Assembly (NCBI GenBank): GCA_015680685.1
Contig: MNCI01029357.1
Location: 65,869-129,868, forward strand
Length of the DNA: 64,000 bases
Direction of reading: 5' to 3'
Source: Gnetum montanum
Taxonomy: Eukaryota > Streptophyta > Gnetopsida > Gnetales > Gnetaceae
Below are positions 12,445-23,980 of the stretch, piece by piece (the first letter of the stretch is position 1; each line of letters starts with the position of its first letter). The notes below the pieces were generated by a model that was not told where the DNA came from, ran no database searches, and worked only from the letters and a program-made list of their open reading frames with translations. Both the position numbers and the translations under genes were made by a program.

Positions 12445-12914
12445 AAGAACAAGATTTCACACTAACTATTTCCATCTTTCTTTGGTTGTTTCCTAAATTG
12501 GAATGAGTGCTTTTGGAAATTTCCCTATATGTCTAGGTCATCTCTAGATTTTTTAGGATGTCTCCTATGAAAAACCAGCTCTTAGGTGGGACATCCAGTG
12601 TTTTTCTAGGACATATCATTTGGTCTTGGTATGTCCCAAATTTTGCTGGTCCATCTTAGCTGGGACTTCTCAATTTTTGGTGACACATCTCACCTATAGG
12701 TGCCAAACACAAAAATGTTTATTTTGATGCTTAGAACCTCCAAATGCCTCCAAATAAGTTCCCATAGATCCTAGAACCCCATACTCTCATGAAAATGAGT
12801 CCAAAACACCTTGAAGCAAGCCAAAACATCCAATAATCATCCTAAATAAATTCAACTCAAAAAGACACATAGCAAGTAGCGTAGAACAAGGGGATTGGAA
12901 GAGGTTTTCCTACA
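12445..12914 (-). repeat. U element LTR copy U-1 (partial)
   Basis: It matches the right half of U-2: 'tttggttgtttc', 'tgtctaggtcatct', 'ggatgtctcct', 'gttcccatagatcctagaac', 'aaaagacacatagcaa'. On the minus strand it starts TGTAGGAAAACC. It abuts U-2 head to tail with only about four bases between them. Confidence 0.7.
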
Positions 12915-12918
12915 CTAT

Positions 12919-13796
12919 ATATAATGCTAGAGAAATTTCACTCCACAAATAAATCACCTTCAACATACTCAATCCAAATCTTATTCAAAGATAAATTTAT
13001 TTGATAGAAAACAACAAAACTAGAGATCTTCAATAAACTTATTAAAATATTTAGGATTCACACAATCCATAAACATCCAAAAACCTATGACATTCAAATG
13101 ATATTGTAGAGTATGAGGCTCTACAATCACACAATGGTTGTTCTCAATGAAAGACACAATGAATAGAAATCTCTCACAAGCTAGGACTAAGATCTCAACT
13201 TACATGTGAAATACAAGAGAAAAGAACACATTGGCGAACACATTGGAAAACACACCATAAGATGATCTTGGAACTACAATCACCAATTGTACTCACCCAA
13301 TGTGCTCAACCACTCTCTCTTGCTCAACTCTTCACTCAAAAGAGCTTTATCTCACACTTTTTCTTAGCTATTTCCATCTTACTTTGGTTGTTTCTTGGAT
13401 TGAAACAAGTGATTTTGGAAGTTTCTCCATTTGTCTAGGTCATCTATGGTTTTTTTGGGATGTCTCCTACAAAAATATAGCTCTTGGATTGGATGTCAAC
13501 TATTTTGCTGGGATGTCCCAAATCTTGGTAGGATGTCTTAGCTAGGATGTTTTATTTTGTGGTGAGATGTCTCACCTATGGTGCAAAATACAAAACTTCA
13601 TTTTTTGATGCATGAGACCTCTAGATGCTTTCAAACAAGTTCCCATAGATCCTAGAACCCCATAAACTCATTAAAATGATCCCAAGACAACCCCAAAATT
13701 TGCCAAAAAATCCAAGATTCATCCTTAACAATATAAACATAAAAAGACACATAGCAATTATGGTGGAAAAAGGGGATCAAAAAAGGTGTCCCAACA
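12919..13796 (-). repeat. U element 3' LTR (U-2)
   Basis: A complete LTR of about 880 bp. On the minus strand it starts TGTTGGGACACC and ends CTCTAGCATTATA. Its left half repeats at 15598-16010 (U-3) and, inverted, at 16305-16743 (U-4). Its right half repeats at 12445-12914 (U-1). Immediately right of it, RC of 13797-13813 reads AAAAGTGGGAGAGCTAG, a good polypurine tract. This fixes the orientation as minus and this copy as the 3' LTR of the 13797-15597 interior. Confidence 0.75.
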
Positions 13797-13813
13797 CTAG
13801 CTCTCCCACTTTT
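13797..13813 (-). other. Polypurine tract of U element
   Basis: The purine-rich minus-strand run AAAAGTGGGAGAGCTAG directly abuts the LTR start TGTTGGGACACC, the site where plus-strand DNA synthesis is primed in LTR elements. Confidence 0.65.
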
Positions 13814-13844
13814 AAAAATGTTATGCTTCATGACCTATCACAAG

Positions 13845-15468
13845 CTAGAAGGTATCATGACTCCATGACTCAAGGCCATCGAAATAATCATGAATCCATG
13901 CATTACAAAAATTAGAATGAATATCATCTAAGGTTTTTATTTTTAGTTTCCTTTGCTCATGTGGGCTTTTCCTCAGGCCCCACCATGGTTCCTTGTTCTG
14001 AGCATCTCCTTGGAATGCTTCCCTTTCATCCCCATGATGATTCAAACCTACAATAAAGAAAGAATAAGAAAAGGAAAAAAGATTAATCTTTCTTAATTTA
14101 ACATCATTTCTTCTCTTTCTTTTCCTCTTCTTTACCTTCTTCTTCTTGATGTTTGGAAGACTACCACTTAGCTTTCTTTGATCACAACCATGTAGATTGC
14201 CTTCATAATACATTTTCATTTTATATTCAAGATAATCAAATCCATCAACACACTTCATAGATTTATCATTACTATAATTAGTGGAAAGCATCTTAAAATT
14301 CTAGAAAATCATATCATTCTTAATGTCTTCACTTACATCAATAATGACCTTCTCACAATGACTATTCCAATAGGCATCATCATCAAACAAATTACCATTA
14401 TTAGTATTCATCTTACTCACTACAACATCAAAAGTTACAATATGACTCTCAATCTCATCAAAATCACCAATATGATCATGATGGGAATCATTACCATTAA
14501 ATAAATAACTATGAAGTTGAAGTGCAAAACTAACATCCATCACACTAGCTTCAACATGAGAGATATTACTACCACCAATAAGGTTATGCTCACTCTTACT
14601 TACTTCTTCATGGCTTCTCCCATCCATCTTTTGTTCAAAACTATCTTCAACAAGACGATGCTCAATCTCATCAAAGCTTTAAGATTCAATATCCCAAATA
14701 GGAGTTTATGATTCCAATGGCTTCTCCTCTTCAACGGAATCATCAACAAGCTCTTCGTCCCACTTTGGAGCTACCAAATCAAAAGGTAAACTCTTCTCCA
14801 TTTTTACATTAGTTTCATCAAAAACATCATTAAGAAATTATTCTTTGACATACCTTGGCTAGAAGAATCACCTCTCTTCCATGAGATAGCCTCAACTCAA
14901 CTTAGAATCTTCTTTCCTTTGTCACAAGGTATAGAAAAAAATCAAAACAAATGAGTATCATACCTTCTAGTGATGCTCTTAATCCTCCTTAAAGAATTCC
15001 CTTGATCTTTTCTACTCTCTTGGCTTTGATCCTTCGTCTCCCATGACTCATGAAGTAGGAACTCTCCTTGATCAGTGGCATACACCATCTTGAACTTTGA
15101 AGATATCTTGGTCCCTTTTATGAAGCTCTTGGTTTCCTCCCTTGAAACCCTTGAGTATTGAGCACTCATTTACTGAATAATAGATACTTGATAACTCATT
15201 TTCTCATTGATCTCTACTTCATCAAACTCTTCATCTTCCTTTCCTTGTTGATGGCTAGAAGATATTCTATTAATTCTACTCAAAATATTTCCCATGTTAG
15301 CTTTGAGTTTCCCCATATCCCTTTTTGAAGTTTCTATAAAATCTTGATGCTTGTGGACCTTTACTTTTGGAAGAAATTCTTGCATTTCATTCAAAAAATC
15401 CTTAAAGGATTCCTCAAACTCTTGAAGCTCTTATCTTGCTCTTGATTTTTCTTCTTCTTTGGAGCCAT
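13845..15468 (-). pseudogene. U element cargo ORF, unrecognised (lysine start, coiled coil, acidic middle)
   Basis: A minus-strand reading frame starts MAPKKKKNQEQDK at 15468. After a frameshift it continues as ELQEFEESFKDFLNEM and a charged, helix-prone stretch (15394-15170), then MSAQYSRVSREETK (15169-14942), an acidic segment with PKWDEELVDD (about 14760), and frames of 108 and 148 codons down to 13845, the latter with the basic run KKKKVKKRKRKRR. Only a few stops or shifts separate these pieces, so about 500 codons may once have been one protein. No protease, RT or integrase motif is seen, and I do not recognise a gag domain. The element is bounded by LTRs, a primer site and a polypurine tract, so it is a probable non-autonomous LTR element with its own protein. 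Confidence 0.5.
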
Positions 15469-15579
15469 ACGTAAAGCAACAAGAATGATATCCAAGAGAA
15501 AATACAAAAATATCTACAATAATGTTCCTTTCATTCAAAAACATCAAGCTTCAATATAAAATTGTGGAAATATATAAAA

Positions 15580-15597
15580 CTTATCTCTAATACTGAT
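15580..15597 (-). other. Primer-binding site of U element
   Basis: The minus strand reads atcagtattagagataag next to the LTR end, resembling the tRNA-iMet primer site TGGTATCAGAGC. Confidence 0.5.
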
Positions 15598-16110
15598 AAT
15601 GCTAGAGTAGTTCGCTCCAAAAATAAATCAACTTTAACACACTAAATCCATATTTTATGCAAAGATAAATTTATTTGCTAGAAAATAAGAAAACTAGATA
15701 TCATCAATTAATTTATTAGAATATTACAATAGTTTTCACACAACCCATAAATATCCAAACACATATGACACTCAAATGATATTGCAAGGCATGAGGATCT
15801 ACAACCACATAATGGCTATTCTCAATGCAAGACACAACCAATAGAAATCTCTCTCATAACCTATGACTAAGATCTCAACTCACATGTGAAATATAAGAGA
15901 AAAGAATACAATGACCAACACATCACAAACTAATCTTAGAGCTACAATCACTAATTTCACTAACCCAATTTGCTCATCCACTCTCTTTTACTTAGCTCTC
16001 CATTCACAGAAGCTTTCATTATTACTATTTTTTTGGGACATTCCATCTAATCTTGGGACATCCCAAATTTTGGTGGGATGTATCAATTTGACTAGAGATG
16101 ATCTAGATGG
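15598..16110 (-). repeat. U element 5' LTR (U-3), truncated
   Basis: It matches U-2 from its CTCTAGCATT end through 'aacccataaatatccaaac', 'aatagaaatctctc', 'atctcaactcacatgtgaaata' and 'gggacatcccaaattttg'. The TGTTGGGACACC start is missing, and the sequence turns into unrelated DNA near 16110. There is a small internal deletion relative to U-2. Confidence 0.7.
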
Positions 16111-16304
16111 ATTGAAAAAATTCTATAAATGCTCATTCCAATTTGGAAAACATCTAAAACATGATGAAAAAAGATGAAAACAACCATGAAGAAGATGATA
16201 AGACTAGGGAAACATATGGAAAAGCTCAAGGTGAGTTGAGGAAAGGTTTCTAGTGTTCTTATTTTTTGGTTTCAAATAAATATTAATGTATTCATCATTG
16301 TTGA

Positions 16305-16743
16305 TGGGAAGGAGTAAGAGAAAATGCTCTTGAGAGTGGAGAGTTGAGCAAGAGAAGGTAGGTGAGCACATTGCATTAGTACAATTGGTGATTGTAGCTC
16401 TAAGATCAACTTGTGGTGTGTTGGTCAATGTGTTCTTTTATCTCATATTTAACTTATGAGTTGAGATCTTAGTCCTAGGTTGTGGAAGAGATTTCTATTG
16501 GTTGTGTTTATTATTGAGAAAAACCATTGTGTGATTGTAGAGCCTCATGCTCTACAATATCATTTGAGTGTAATAGGTTTTTGGATGTTTATGGATTGTA
16601 TGAAACTTTTTGTAATCTTTTGATAAATTAATTGAAGATATCTAGCTTTTTGGTTTTTTAGAAAATAAATTTATATTTGCATAAGATTTCGATTTAGTGC
16701 ATTGAAGGTGATTTATTTATAGAGTGAACCTACTCCAATATTG
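16305..16743 (+). repeat. U element LTR copy U-4, inverted
   Basis: This is the reverse complement of the left half of U-2 and U-3 (for example 'gattgtagagcctcatgctc' against 'gagtatgaggctctacaatc'). With U-3 it forms an inverted pair of about 430 bp arms. It ends at the copia junction next to the second taatatt heptamer. Confidence 0.7.
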
Positions 16744-16750
16744 TAATATT

Positions 16751-18080
16751 GGAGGCATGCTCATGCATCCTACTCCAACCACATCAAGATCATTAGGAAT
16801 TGAGTAGTCATAGGAGTTAAATTTCAAGAAGCACATCAAGAAGCTTATGACACATGTAAAAAATAAAAATAAAAGGCACTTCTACATTTAATTATAAATA
16901 AAAGAAAGATAAAATAATTATTGTCAATTTACATGAATTTTATGATCACAATGCCTAGTATTTCGTATGGAGCAGGTAAATACTTTTGATAATTATTGAT
17001 GATTTCTCATGAAAAACTTTGACCTACATTGTCCACTTCAAATATGAGGTGTTTTGATGTCTTATATAATTTCAACAAGTTAATGGAAAATATGATTTTA
17101 TTAAAAATGAAAATCATGAGTGAAAAAAAGGTGAATTTCTAGGTCATTATTTTAATGAATTTTGTAATAATAATGGCATAAAAAAATAAACCCCATGTTG
17201 GTATCAATCACAAAGAAATAAAATGGCTAAAAAAGAAGAATGGTATAATTTAAGAAATGTGTTCAAGCATGCTTCTCTTCCTAATTCCTATTGGAATGAG
17301 GTACTACACATGACCACATACATCCGAAATAGGTTCAACACCTCTTTTGTTAGTAAGAAGACTTGATATGAGTTATTGTATGATATGGTAATAAATCTAT
17401 TCCATATTAAATCCTTTGGTTATATATATATGCTACGTAAAGCTTTCAAATTCTCTTATAGGAAAGCTAGATGATAGGGAAAATAAGTATTTCTTTCTTA
17501 AATATGATTCCAGGACAAGTGGATAGAAGTGCTTTAATCCACTTGAAAAGAAGGGACGCATTAAGAAACATGATCTTTGATGAGCAAGCCTTAGGATTTG
17601 ACTCATTCTAAGATGAAGTAAACACGAAGAAGTAGGAGCAAGCCTATGAGCAAAGGCCATGCATAGAAAAATAACACTCATCATCATAAATTCATGACAC
17701 TAAGTTCTAAATAAGCTACACAAGAAGGCAAGATGAATATAATGTTTTCTAATTATCCCTAATTCATATCCCATCAAGTGTGAAAAAGCCCTTAAAATTA
17801 AAGTATGGAAGGATGCAATACAAAAGAAGTGGACTTTATAATGAAGACAAAAACATGATCCTTAGTGAACAAATTAAAGGAAAAAAATAATTAACTATAA
17901 GTGGATGTTTAAAAATAATTGATGAGCATAGTAACATTTTTTGAGATAAGGTAAGGTTGATAGGAAAGGACGTAATTTAAAGAAGCACATAAGTTATGGA
18001 ACAATCTTTGTTTCTGTTGCAAATTATAAAACTATCAAGCTCATGATATTCATTTTTATTCATCTTAGGATAAAATTATG
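16751..18080 (+). pseudogene. Copia integrase and start of reverse transcriptase (Cop1, resumed)
   Basis: Plus-strand translation recovers copia integrase: KFLGHYFNEFCNNNGIKK.TPCWYQ, then LPNSYWNEVLHMTTYIRNRFNT and YELLYDMVINLFHIKSFGYIY. It then gives the KYDSRTSG.KCFNPLEKKGRIKKHD block that follows integrase. RT begins near 17780: CEKALKIKVWKDAIQ, YKWMFKNN and GTIFVSVANYKTIKLMIFIFIHLRIK, matching the 'W..A...E', 'KWVFK' and 'F.PVA...TIRL...' blocks. It stops near 18080, before the YVDD region. Many stops are present. The 84-codon minus frame at 17433-17687 is an antisense shadow. Confidence 0.75.
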
Positions 18081-18227
18081 TAACACCATTTTTCTAAACA
18101 TGAGGTTAAGAATATTATGTTAACTGTAAAATTCATAAATGAATAATTAGTTGTGAAAAGAGAAAGAAAAAATAAAAGTAATCTAACATAGTGATAAGGA
18201 AGAAAAAAGAAGTATAATGAAACTATG

Positions 18228-18805
18228 ACTAAGAAAAAGGTTATGTTAATAGTAGAAGAAATATATGTCATAATTATAAAACATGATAGCATGAATAATT
18301 GATGTAAGAACTAAAAATATATTAACATGCTAGAATGGGAAAGAAAATATACAACTGTATAAAATTGAGGCATTTCCCTAAAATCCCTAAGAACATAAAA
18401 ATAAATATATATCCAATAGTACCTAAAATATTTAATATCTCAATAGAAAAATATTATTTAAAAAAGGAATCTTTAACATGTCCCAATATCATAACATGCT
18501 ATAGAATAAAATTATAATGGCTAACAATTAAATGTGGATAATATCCAAAATTCAGTAGCAAATGGTAGAATGTCTCATTATTCCATTTAGTCCTAGGAAC
18601 TTAAAAATAAAAGAGAAATCTAGTATAAACTAAGTGAGAAATATTGGCATCTCTTCTTATTAATCTAAGGTCAAGTCTAATGGTAGGATAGGTGAAGGCA
18701 TGATACCCTATGAATAAATGTTAGTGAATAATAAACACATCAAACATCATGGATTACACCATAAAAAAATATTTGGAAAACTAAAACAATAAATATTATT
18801 TTATA
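18228..18805. repeat. Direct repeat X, first copy
   Basis: About 560 bp closely repeated in the same orientation at 19828-20390. Shared words include 'aacatgatagcatgaataat', 'ctaaaaatatattaacatg', 'atcataacatgctatagaat' and 'tctcatggtagg'-type sequence. Each copy follows a partial copia copy. TGTAACACC occurs just upstream (18080), hinting at a nearby LTR start, but the nature of X is not settled. Confidence 0.6.
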
Positions 18806-18807
18806 AA

Positions 18808-19827
18808 GTTTAAGAAAGACATGAATCTTGGGTCAATTAATGTTGATGATGGAACATAGGTAAAAATTAAAGGTATTAGTATACGTTAAATAATTCTTGA
18901 TAATTGAAGTCTCATCCAAGGTCATGATGTATTTTTGTTTCTTAGCTATCTAATTTTTTACTTTCATGGTTAAATATCAAGGAAAGTCAACAATGTTATC
19001 TTTGTGAATGATGAATTTACCATCTAAAATGTCCATGATTAACTTGCTAGGATTCCAATATTGGAAATTAAGATCTATCATTTTGGCTTAATCTACTTCA
19101 ATCATGTAATCTCAAGTTAAGAATTATTCAATCATGACAAGGAAAGATTGTAATATTATAGGCTTGGTTATGTCTCCTACTCCAATCTTAACAAGCTCAT
19201 TAGGAATTAAATAGCCATCGGAGTTAAATTTTAAGAAGCATCTTAATGTGTTTATAACACATGTAAAAATGGAATGTAAAATGTACTTCTCCATTTAAGT
19301 CCAAATGAATGGAAGTTAAAACCATTTGAGTTAATTAACTTGGATTTTGTGGCCTCAATGCCTACTATTTCTTATAGAGAAGTTGAATACTTTTGGTAAT
19401 TATTAAGGATTTCTCAAGTTACACTTGGACCTACATTCTTTACTCCAAAGATGAGATATTTTTATGTCTTTTAAAATTTTAAGAAGTTAATGGAAAATAG
19501 ACTTTTATTAAAAAATAAAATCGTAAGAAGTGATAATGAAGATAAATTCATAAGTATTCACTTCGATTAATTTTGTAAAAATAATGGCATAATAAAATAA
19601 ACCACATATGGGTGTAAGCCACAAAGAAATGAAATGGCTCTAAAAAGAAGAATTATGTGATTTAATAAATGTGTAAATGGTTATGAAAGCATGTCTCTCT
19701 TCCTAATTCCTATTAGAATGAGACACTCCACACGGACTCGTCCATACTAAATAGGTTTGTAATCTCTTGCATTGGTGAGAAGGCTCTATATGAATTATTC
19801 TATGATATGATGATAAGTTTCTTCCAT
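18808..19827 (+). pseudogene. Second partial copia copy: protease-proximal block and integrase
   Basis: It parallels 11255-11582 and 16751-17400 without the U insertion, which shows what the uninterrupted element looked like. The integrase core reads IKSDNEDKFISIHFD.FCKNNGII, then KPQRNEMALKRRI, with the usual copia order. It then jumps directly into repeat X, lacking the post-integrase and RT sequence present at 17405-18080 in the first copy. Stops and shifts are frequent. Confidence 0.7.
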
Positions 19828-20390
19828 GACTAAGAGAAAGGATACATTAATAGTAGAAGAAACATGTCATAATGGTAAAACATGATAGCATGAATAATAG
19901 ATATAAGAACTAAAAATATATTAACATGTTAGAATGGAAAAGAAAATATACTCTAAATATTGATGCATAGTCATAGAAACCTCAATAACATAAAAATAAA
20001 TATAAATCCAATATTGCATAAAATATTCAAGATCAAATATATAAATCTTATTAAAGAAAGAGTCTCTAACATGTCCAAATATCATAACATGCTATAGAAT
20101 GGAAGTCTAATGAATAGAAATTAAATGTGCATAATATTCAAAAATCAGTAGTAAATGGCATAAAGTCTCCTTATTCCACCTAGCCCTACGAACCTAAAAG
20201 TGAAAGAGAAAGTATTATAAACTAATTAATAAATCTTGGCATAACCTCTTATTGATCTAAGCGTAAGTCTCATGGTAGGCCAAGTAAAGGTAATCTCACC
20301 TATGTGCACAAGTCAATGAAGTGCAAACACATTAAACATTATGAAATATATCATAATAAATAATCTACAGAAATAAACCAATAAACTAAC
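19828..20390. repeat. Direct repeat X, second copy
   Basis: It is the same segment as 18228-18805, diverged by scattered substitutions and small indels. The pattern [copia fragment + X] occurring twice in a row suggests a tandem duplication followed by separate deletions, or two copies inserted at the same kind of site. Confidence 0.6.
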
Positions 20391-22190
20391 CAAATAATTT
20401 ATTCATTGCAACCAATCAACCTTCAAACAAGAAGGTTAGCATGCATTGCATTCAATTTTAATGTGTAAATGTTTATCATGAATACTCAACTAAATCTAAC
20501 TATTCAAATAATCCAAATTCCAAACTACCATACACGTAGGTTTATTTATTAGCCTCAAACCCAATTATTGGTGCTAGAGACATTACCCAAAAATCACCTA
20601 TAACATTTTGTATCCACCAAGCAAAGGATAAATAAGCCTAGGATCATCCTATCATATAATATGAGACTTATATAACAAGATCCATGCTAATGCATCCCAA
20701 TGTGAATAAAATACCAAACATCTCTAAGGATTCTATCTTCAATTGACCATATAAATCAATGCTAGCTCCTAAAAAATAATAAACATTCAAATATGCAATC
20801 ATATACAAACTAAACATTGATGATGAAGGGATATAAACAAAAAACCAAAAGTTTCACATAAGAAAAAGCTTTAACAAAATCCAACAATTGACTCCAAGAT
20901 TAATTCCAACAATCCAACATGCTCAATAGTAATCAAATAGTATAAAATATGTTTAAGCATCTCAAAGTAATCTCCAACAACTAAATCATATTATAAATAG
21001 TAAAATCATTATATCACAACATTATCATAATTTCATGACTAACCACAATCTAGCCATAACTCATGGTCTACAAAAAGTTCTAAATTAAGATGTGAATCAA
21101 AGAAAGTGGAACTTTTTCTCTAAAAATGACCTAACCACAACTCATAGTTGATCACAAGTTTATGAAATGGCTCATAATGATAGAAAAGATGAGAAGGAAT
21201 TAATCATAATTTCATCATGACTCAAGGTAGTTAACCATGACTAGATCATAACTCATGGGATTATATGTTTGGTAAAATAGAGGGTAAAAATTTAAAGGAA
21301 AGTGTCATGTTTTACCATGACCTTATCATGTAAGGTGGTACAAAATCAAGATTTATGATTAACAGTAGCAATGTTTTATCATAATCCATCATTAATCAAT
21401 GGTTTTAGTGTAGAAAGTAAGGTAATAGAAAAGTAACTCAAAATGACCTCTAAATATTATAAAATTGAGAGGGGACACTAACAATAAAACATTGGTGGCA
21501 TAGAAGATAATATCCAATCTCCAAATAAGGGAAAAACATACAAAATTAATTAAATATTAACAAAGGATCCAAACCCTAAGAAAATATGAAATAACTTGGC
21601 AAACATAAAAAACATAAAATTTAACAAGATGGTAAAAAGCCATTTAGATCTATGCAAGACAACTACAATGGAAAAGATAGAAGATTCATCCATATAATCC
21701 CTAAATTCAATGTTGTTAGAATATAAAATTTGAACAAAACTCCTAATCTCGTAAGTCATTAAAAAATATTAGAATTTAATAGAAATATTCAAGTAAATTA
21801 TGCATAATAATCAAATGAATCTAACCATGTAAAGAAAAAAAAAACCCAAACATTAATTTTATACTAATTATAAAATGCTAGAAAAATCAAATCATGTAAC
21901 TAATACATAAAAACTTAAGAACTAGAGAGACAAGAAAAATTCCAAGATATCTTACCTCGAGGCAAGAAGCATAAACCTAAAAACAAAGCACACAAACATA
22001 GCCATATATACTAAAATAACTCAAAGAAATTTGATTTAAAATAGGAAATCCTTATGACTCAATTGAGTTAAAAAGAATAATCTTAAGTCCCTTTCATGTA
22101 ACCTTTGATGTAATTTTGTTTTTTAGTTCAAGAGCGTAAAAATAGCTTGAATCCCTCTAAGAAATTCTCTATGTGACCCTGTTACATTGT
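20391..22190. other. AT-rich LTR-like stretch without genes
   Basis: No coding domain is recognisable; a 69-codon minus frame (21550-21759) has no motif. It holds repeated words such as 'cataactcatgg' and 'cacaactcatag' (21030-21260). At its right end the reverse complement starts TGTAACAGGGTCAC (22188 leftward), a plausible Ty3/gypsy LTR start on the minus strand. This could be part of a chromovirus LTR, but the partner LTR is not seen. Confidence 0.35.
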
Positions 22191-22262
22191 AACCTCCTCA
22201 TGCCAAATCATTTCTAACCTTACTTATAATGTAAAATATAATTCACAACATAAATAAAAATA

Positions 22263-22375
22263 ATGTTGAGAATCATGCTAGCTAGTGTAAATCATAAATT
22301 CTGTTGGAAGTTATGCTAGCTAGTGTAAATCAAAATTATGCTAACCAACATAAATCACAAAATATGCTAGTAAAA
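22263..22375. repeat. Short tandem repeat, 'atgctagctagtgtaaatca' type
   Basis: Two good units of about 45 bp ('..atgctagctagtgtaaatca..') and two more degenerate ones (with 'gctaaccaacataaatcac' and 'aatatgctag') lie head to tail. Confidence 0.6.
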
Positions 22376-22630
22376 TTATGTTGGGAAACATGCCATAAGA
22401 ATAAAAATAATGCAAAATTACAATTTAGTAACCTATAAAAGGATAAAATAAGATCATTTCTAAATCTTTTAGGAGTACTTTGCACATCTTGGAAATTGCA
22501 AGACCTTTGGTAAATTTTTGAGAGACCATCTAGTAGTAGAGAATGGGCATAGAAAGTTACCTTGGTGATCACAGTAGAGAACACCCCATTCTCCCATATG
22601 CCAAATCATCCTAAATCAATTTCATATAGA

Positions 22631-22712
22631 ATTTTAAGACCTCTATTTCAAGGCTTAAGTGCATATTAGAGACTTTTGAGGCCTCTATTGCAAGGCTTAA
22701 GTGCATATTTTT
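22631..22712. repeat. Tandem duplication of about 43 bp next to the Tat element
   Basis: Two units share 'cctctatt.caaggcttaag' followed by 'tgcatat'. The second unit ends about 25 bases before the left LTR of the Tat element. Confidence 0.65.
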
Positions 22713-22738
22713 GCCTCCATTTAATATTAGAGGCAAAA

Positions 22739-23238
22739 TGGTTGTGTGCTTGGGCACAGACTCGGGAGCTAACAATGCGAAGTTTCTACCAAGGTGGTAT
22801 AAAGGGAATAGAACAAAATGCCAGCTGAAAATGCTATCTATTTGCAATGTCAAACAGAAATCTTACAATGCTCAATGCTCAATGTTACAATGCTTTTTTA
22901 GAACATCTAGGGCCAACCTTGCGTGAAAGAGAGCCAGAGCTGCCAGAAGTGCCAGAAGTTAGAAGGTTTCCACTAGGCCAAAAGTCCTGAAAAAGGATCC
23001 TTTGGATGTTACTGGTTGGAGTATTTATAGGACCAAGGGCACATGGAAGGGGCAATTTGGATGCCACGTGCCTTGGGCCCACATTTACTTGCTTGTGCTG
23101 CACGTGCCCACATTGACTAAAATTTGCTGAACTGGCTAGCCTGACTTCAAAGTGTTCTCCCGAAGAACTACCATAGCGCTACACGAATTACAAGGTCTGG
23201 TGTAGCAAGAATGAATTCAAATTTTTTGGGGTGTTTCA
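22739..23238 (-). repeat. Tat element 3' LTR (500 bp, shortened)
   Basis: On the minus strand it runs TGAAACACCCC...CACAACCA. It pairs with 38701-39961: shared words include 'ctaccaaggtggta', 'caatgctcaatgctcaatgt', 'tgccagaagtgccagaagtt' and 'gatgccacgtgcct'. Both have CCTATAAATACTCCA on the minus strand, a TATA-box candidate agreeing with minus-strand transcription. Relative to the other LTR it lacks about 760 bp near 23110. Confidence 0.85.
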
Positions 23239-23250
23239 TTGGCCCCTCTT
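23239..23250 (-). other. Polypurine tract of Tat element
   Basis: The reverse complement reads AAGAGGGGCCAA directly before the LTR start TGAAACACC, as needed for plus-strand priming. Confidence 0.75.
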
Positions 23251-23589
23251 TGTCGATGTTTGGAGAATGGACTCGATAGACGATCAAAAATAATAAGAAA
23301 CACCATAGAAACCAAAATGCTAAGGTTGTCACTCGGTGAGTGTTGAGACGTCGCTTGGCTGCAGTTGAGAATGTTGCATTGAAGTGAAGAGGTGAAGTAG
23401 GGAGGAAGGAGGCACAAGAGAAGGGCAAAGATAAGTTTTAGCCAAATCCCTCATCAGAGTGCTCATGAGGGAGCCGTGTGCATTTTCTTCTTTGCTTCAG
23501 CTAACCTTTGACCTCCCGTAGGAAAAGTGTCTTTCCCAGGATGAGTTGCAGTACATTCGTGTAGGGTTTCGACCTGCCTACAGATGCTT

Positions 23590-23673
23590 TCCATGCGACG
23601 AGCTATGTTACACACGTCATGGGGTTTATGCTAGTATTTTCCATGTGGCGAGCTATGTTACGCACATCATGGG
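23590..23673. repeat. Tandem pair, about 49 bp
   Basis: Two units begin 'ttccatg(c/t)g' and share 'cgagctatgttac', '.caca/gca' and 'catcatggg'-type sequence. They lie in the 3' non-pol region of the Tat element, a region known to gain tandem repeats in this lineage. Confidence 0.7.
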
Positions 23674-23980
23674 AGTTTTCACTCTTGGGTAGTTAACCTA
23701 GTCGAGGCACTCACTTCACGATGCTATAACATTTGCTACTCTTGCAAGCCGTGCCCTCAAGGGCAAAGGTCTTACTAGCTACTGGCATTGTTGAAGTTGT
23801 TGGACATCATTTCTAGTACATGATGTCCAAAGTAGAAAGGCCAGCAACAGCCTTGGTAGAATTGTCATGGAGGAACCAACCTCGGAGGTGCCACTGTGAG
23901 TGCAGATGCACTAGAATCCCTACCAGGGACATGCATTCCTAGTTCAGCTATGGGATTAGCTACCGCATAGTTGAACATTG

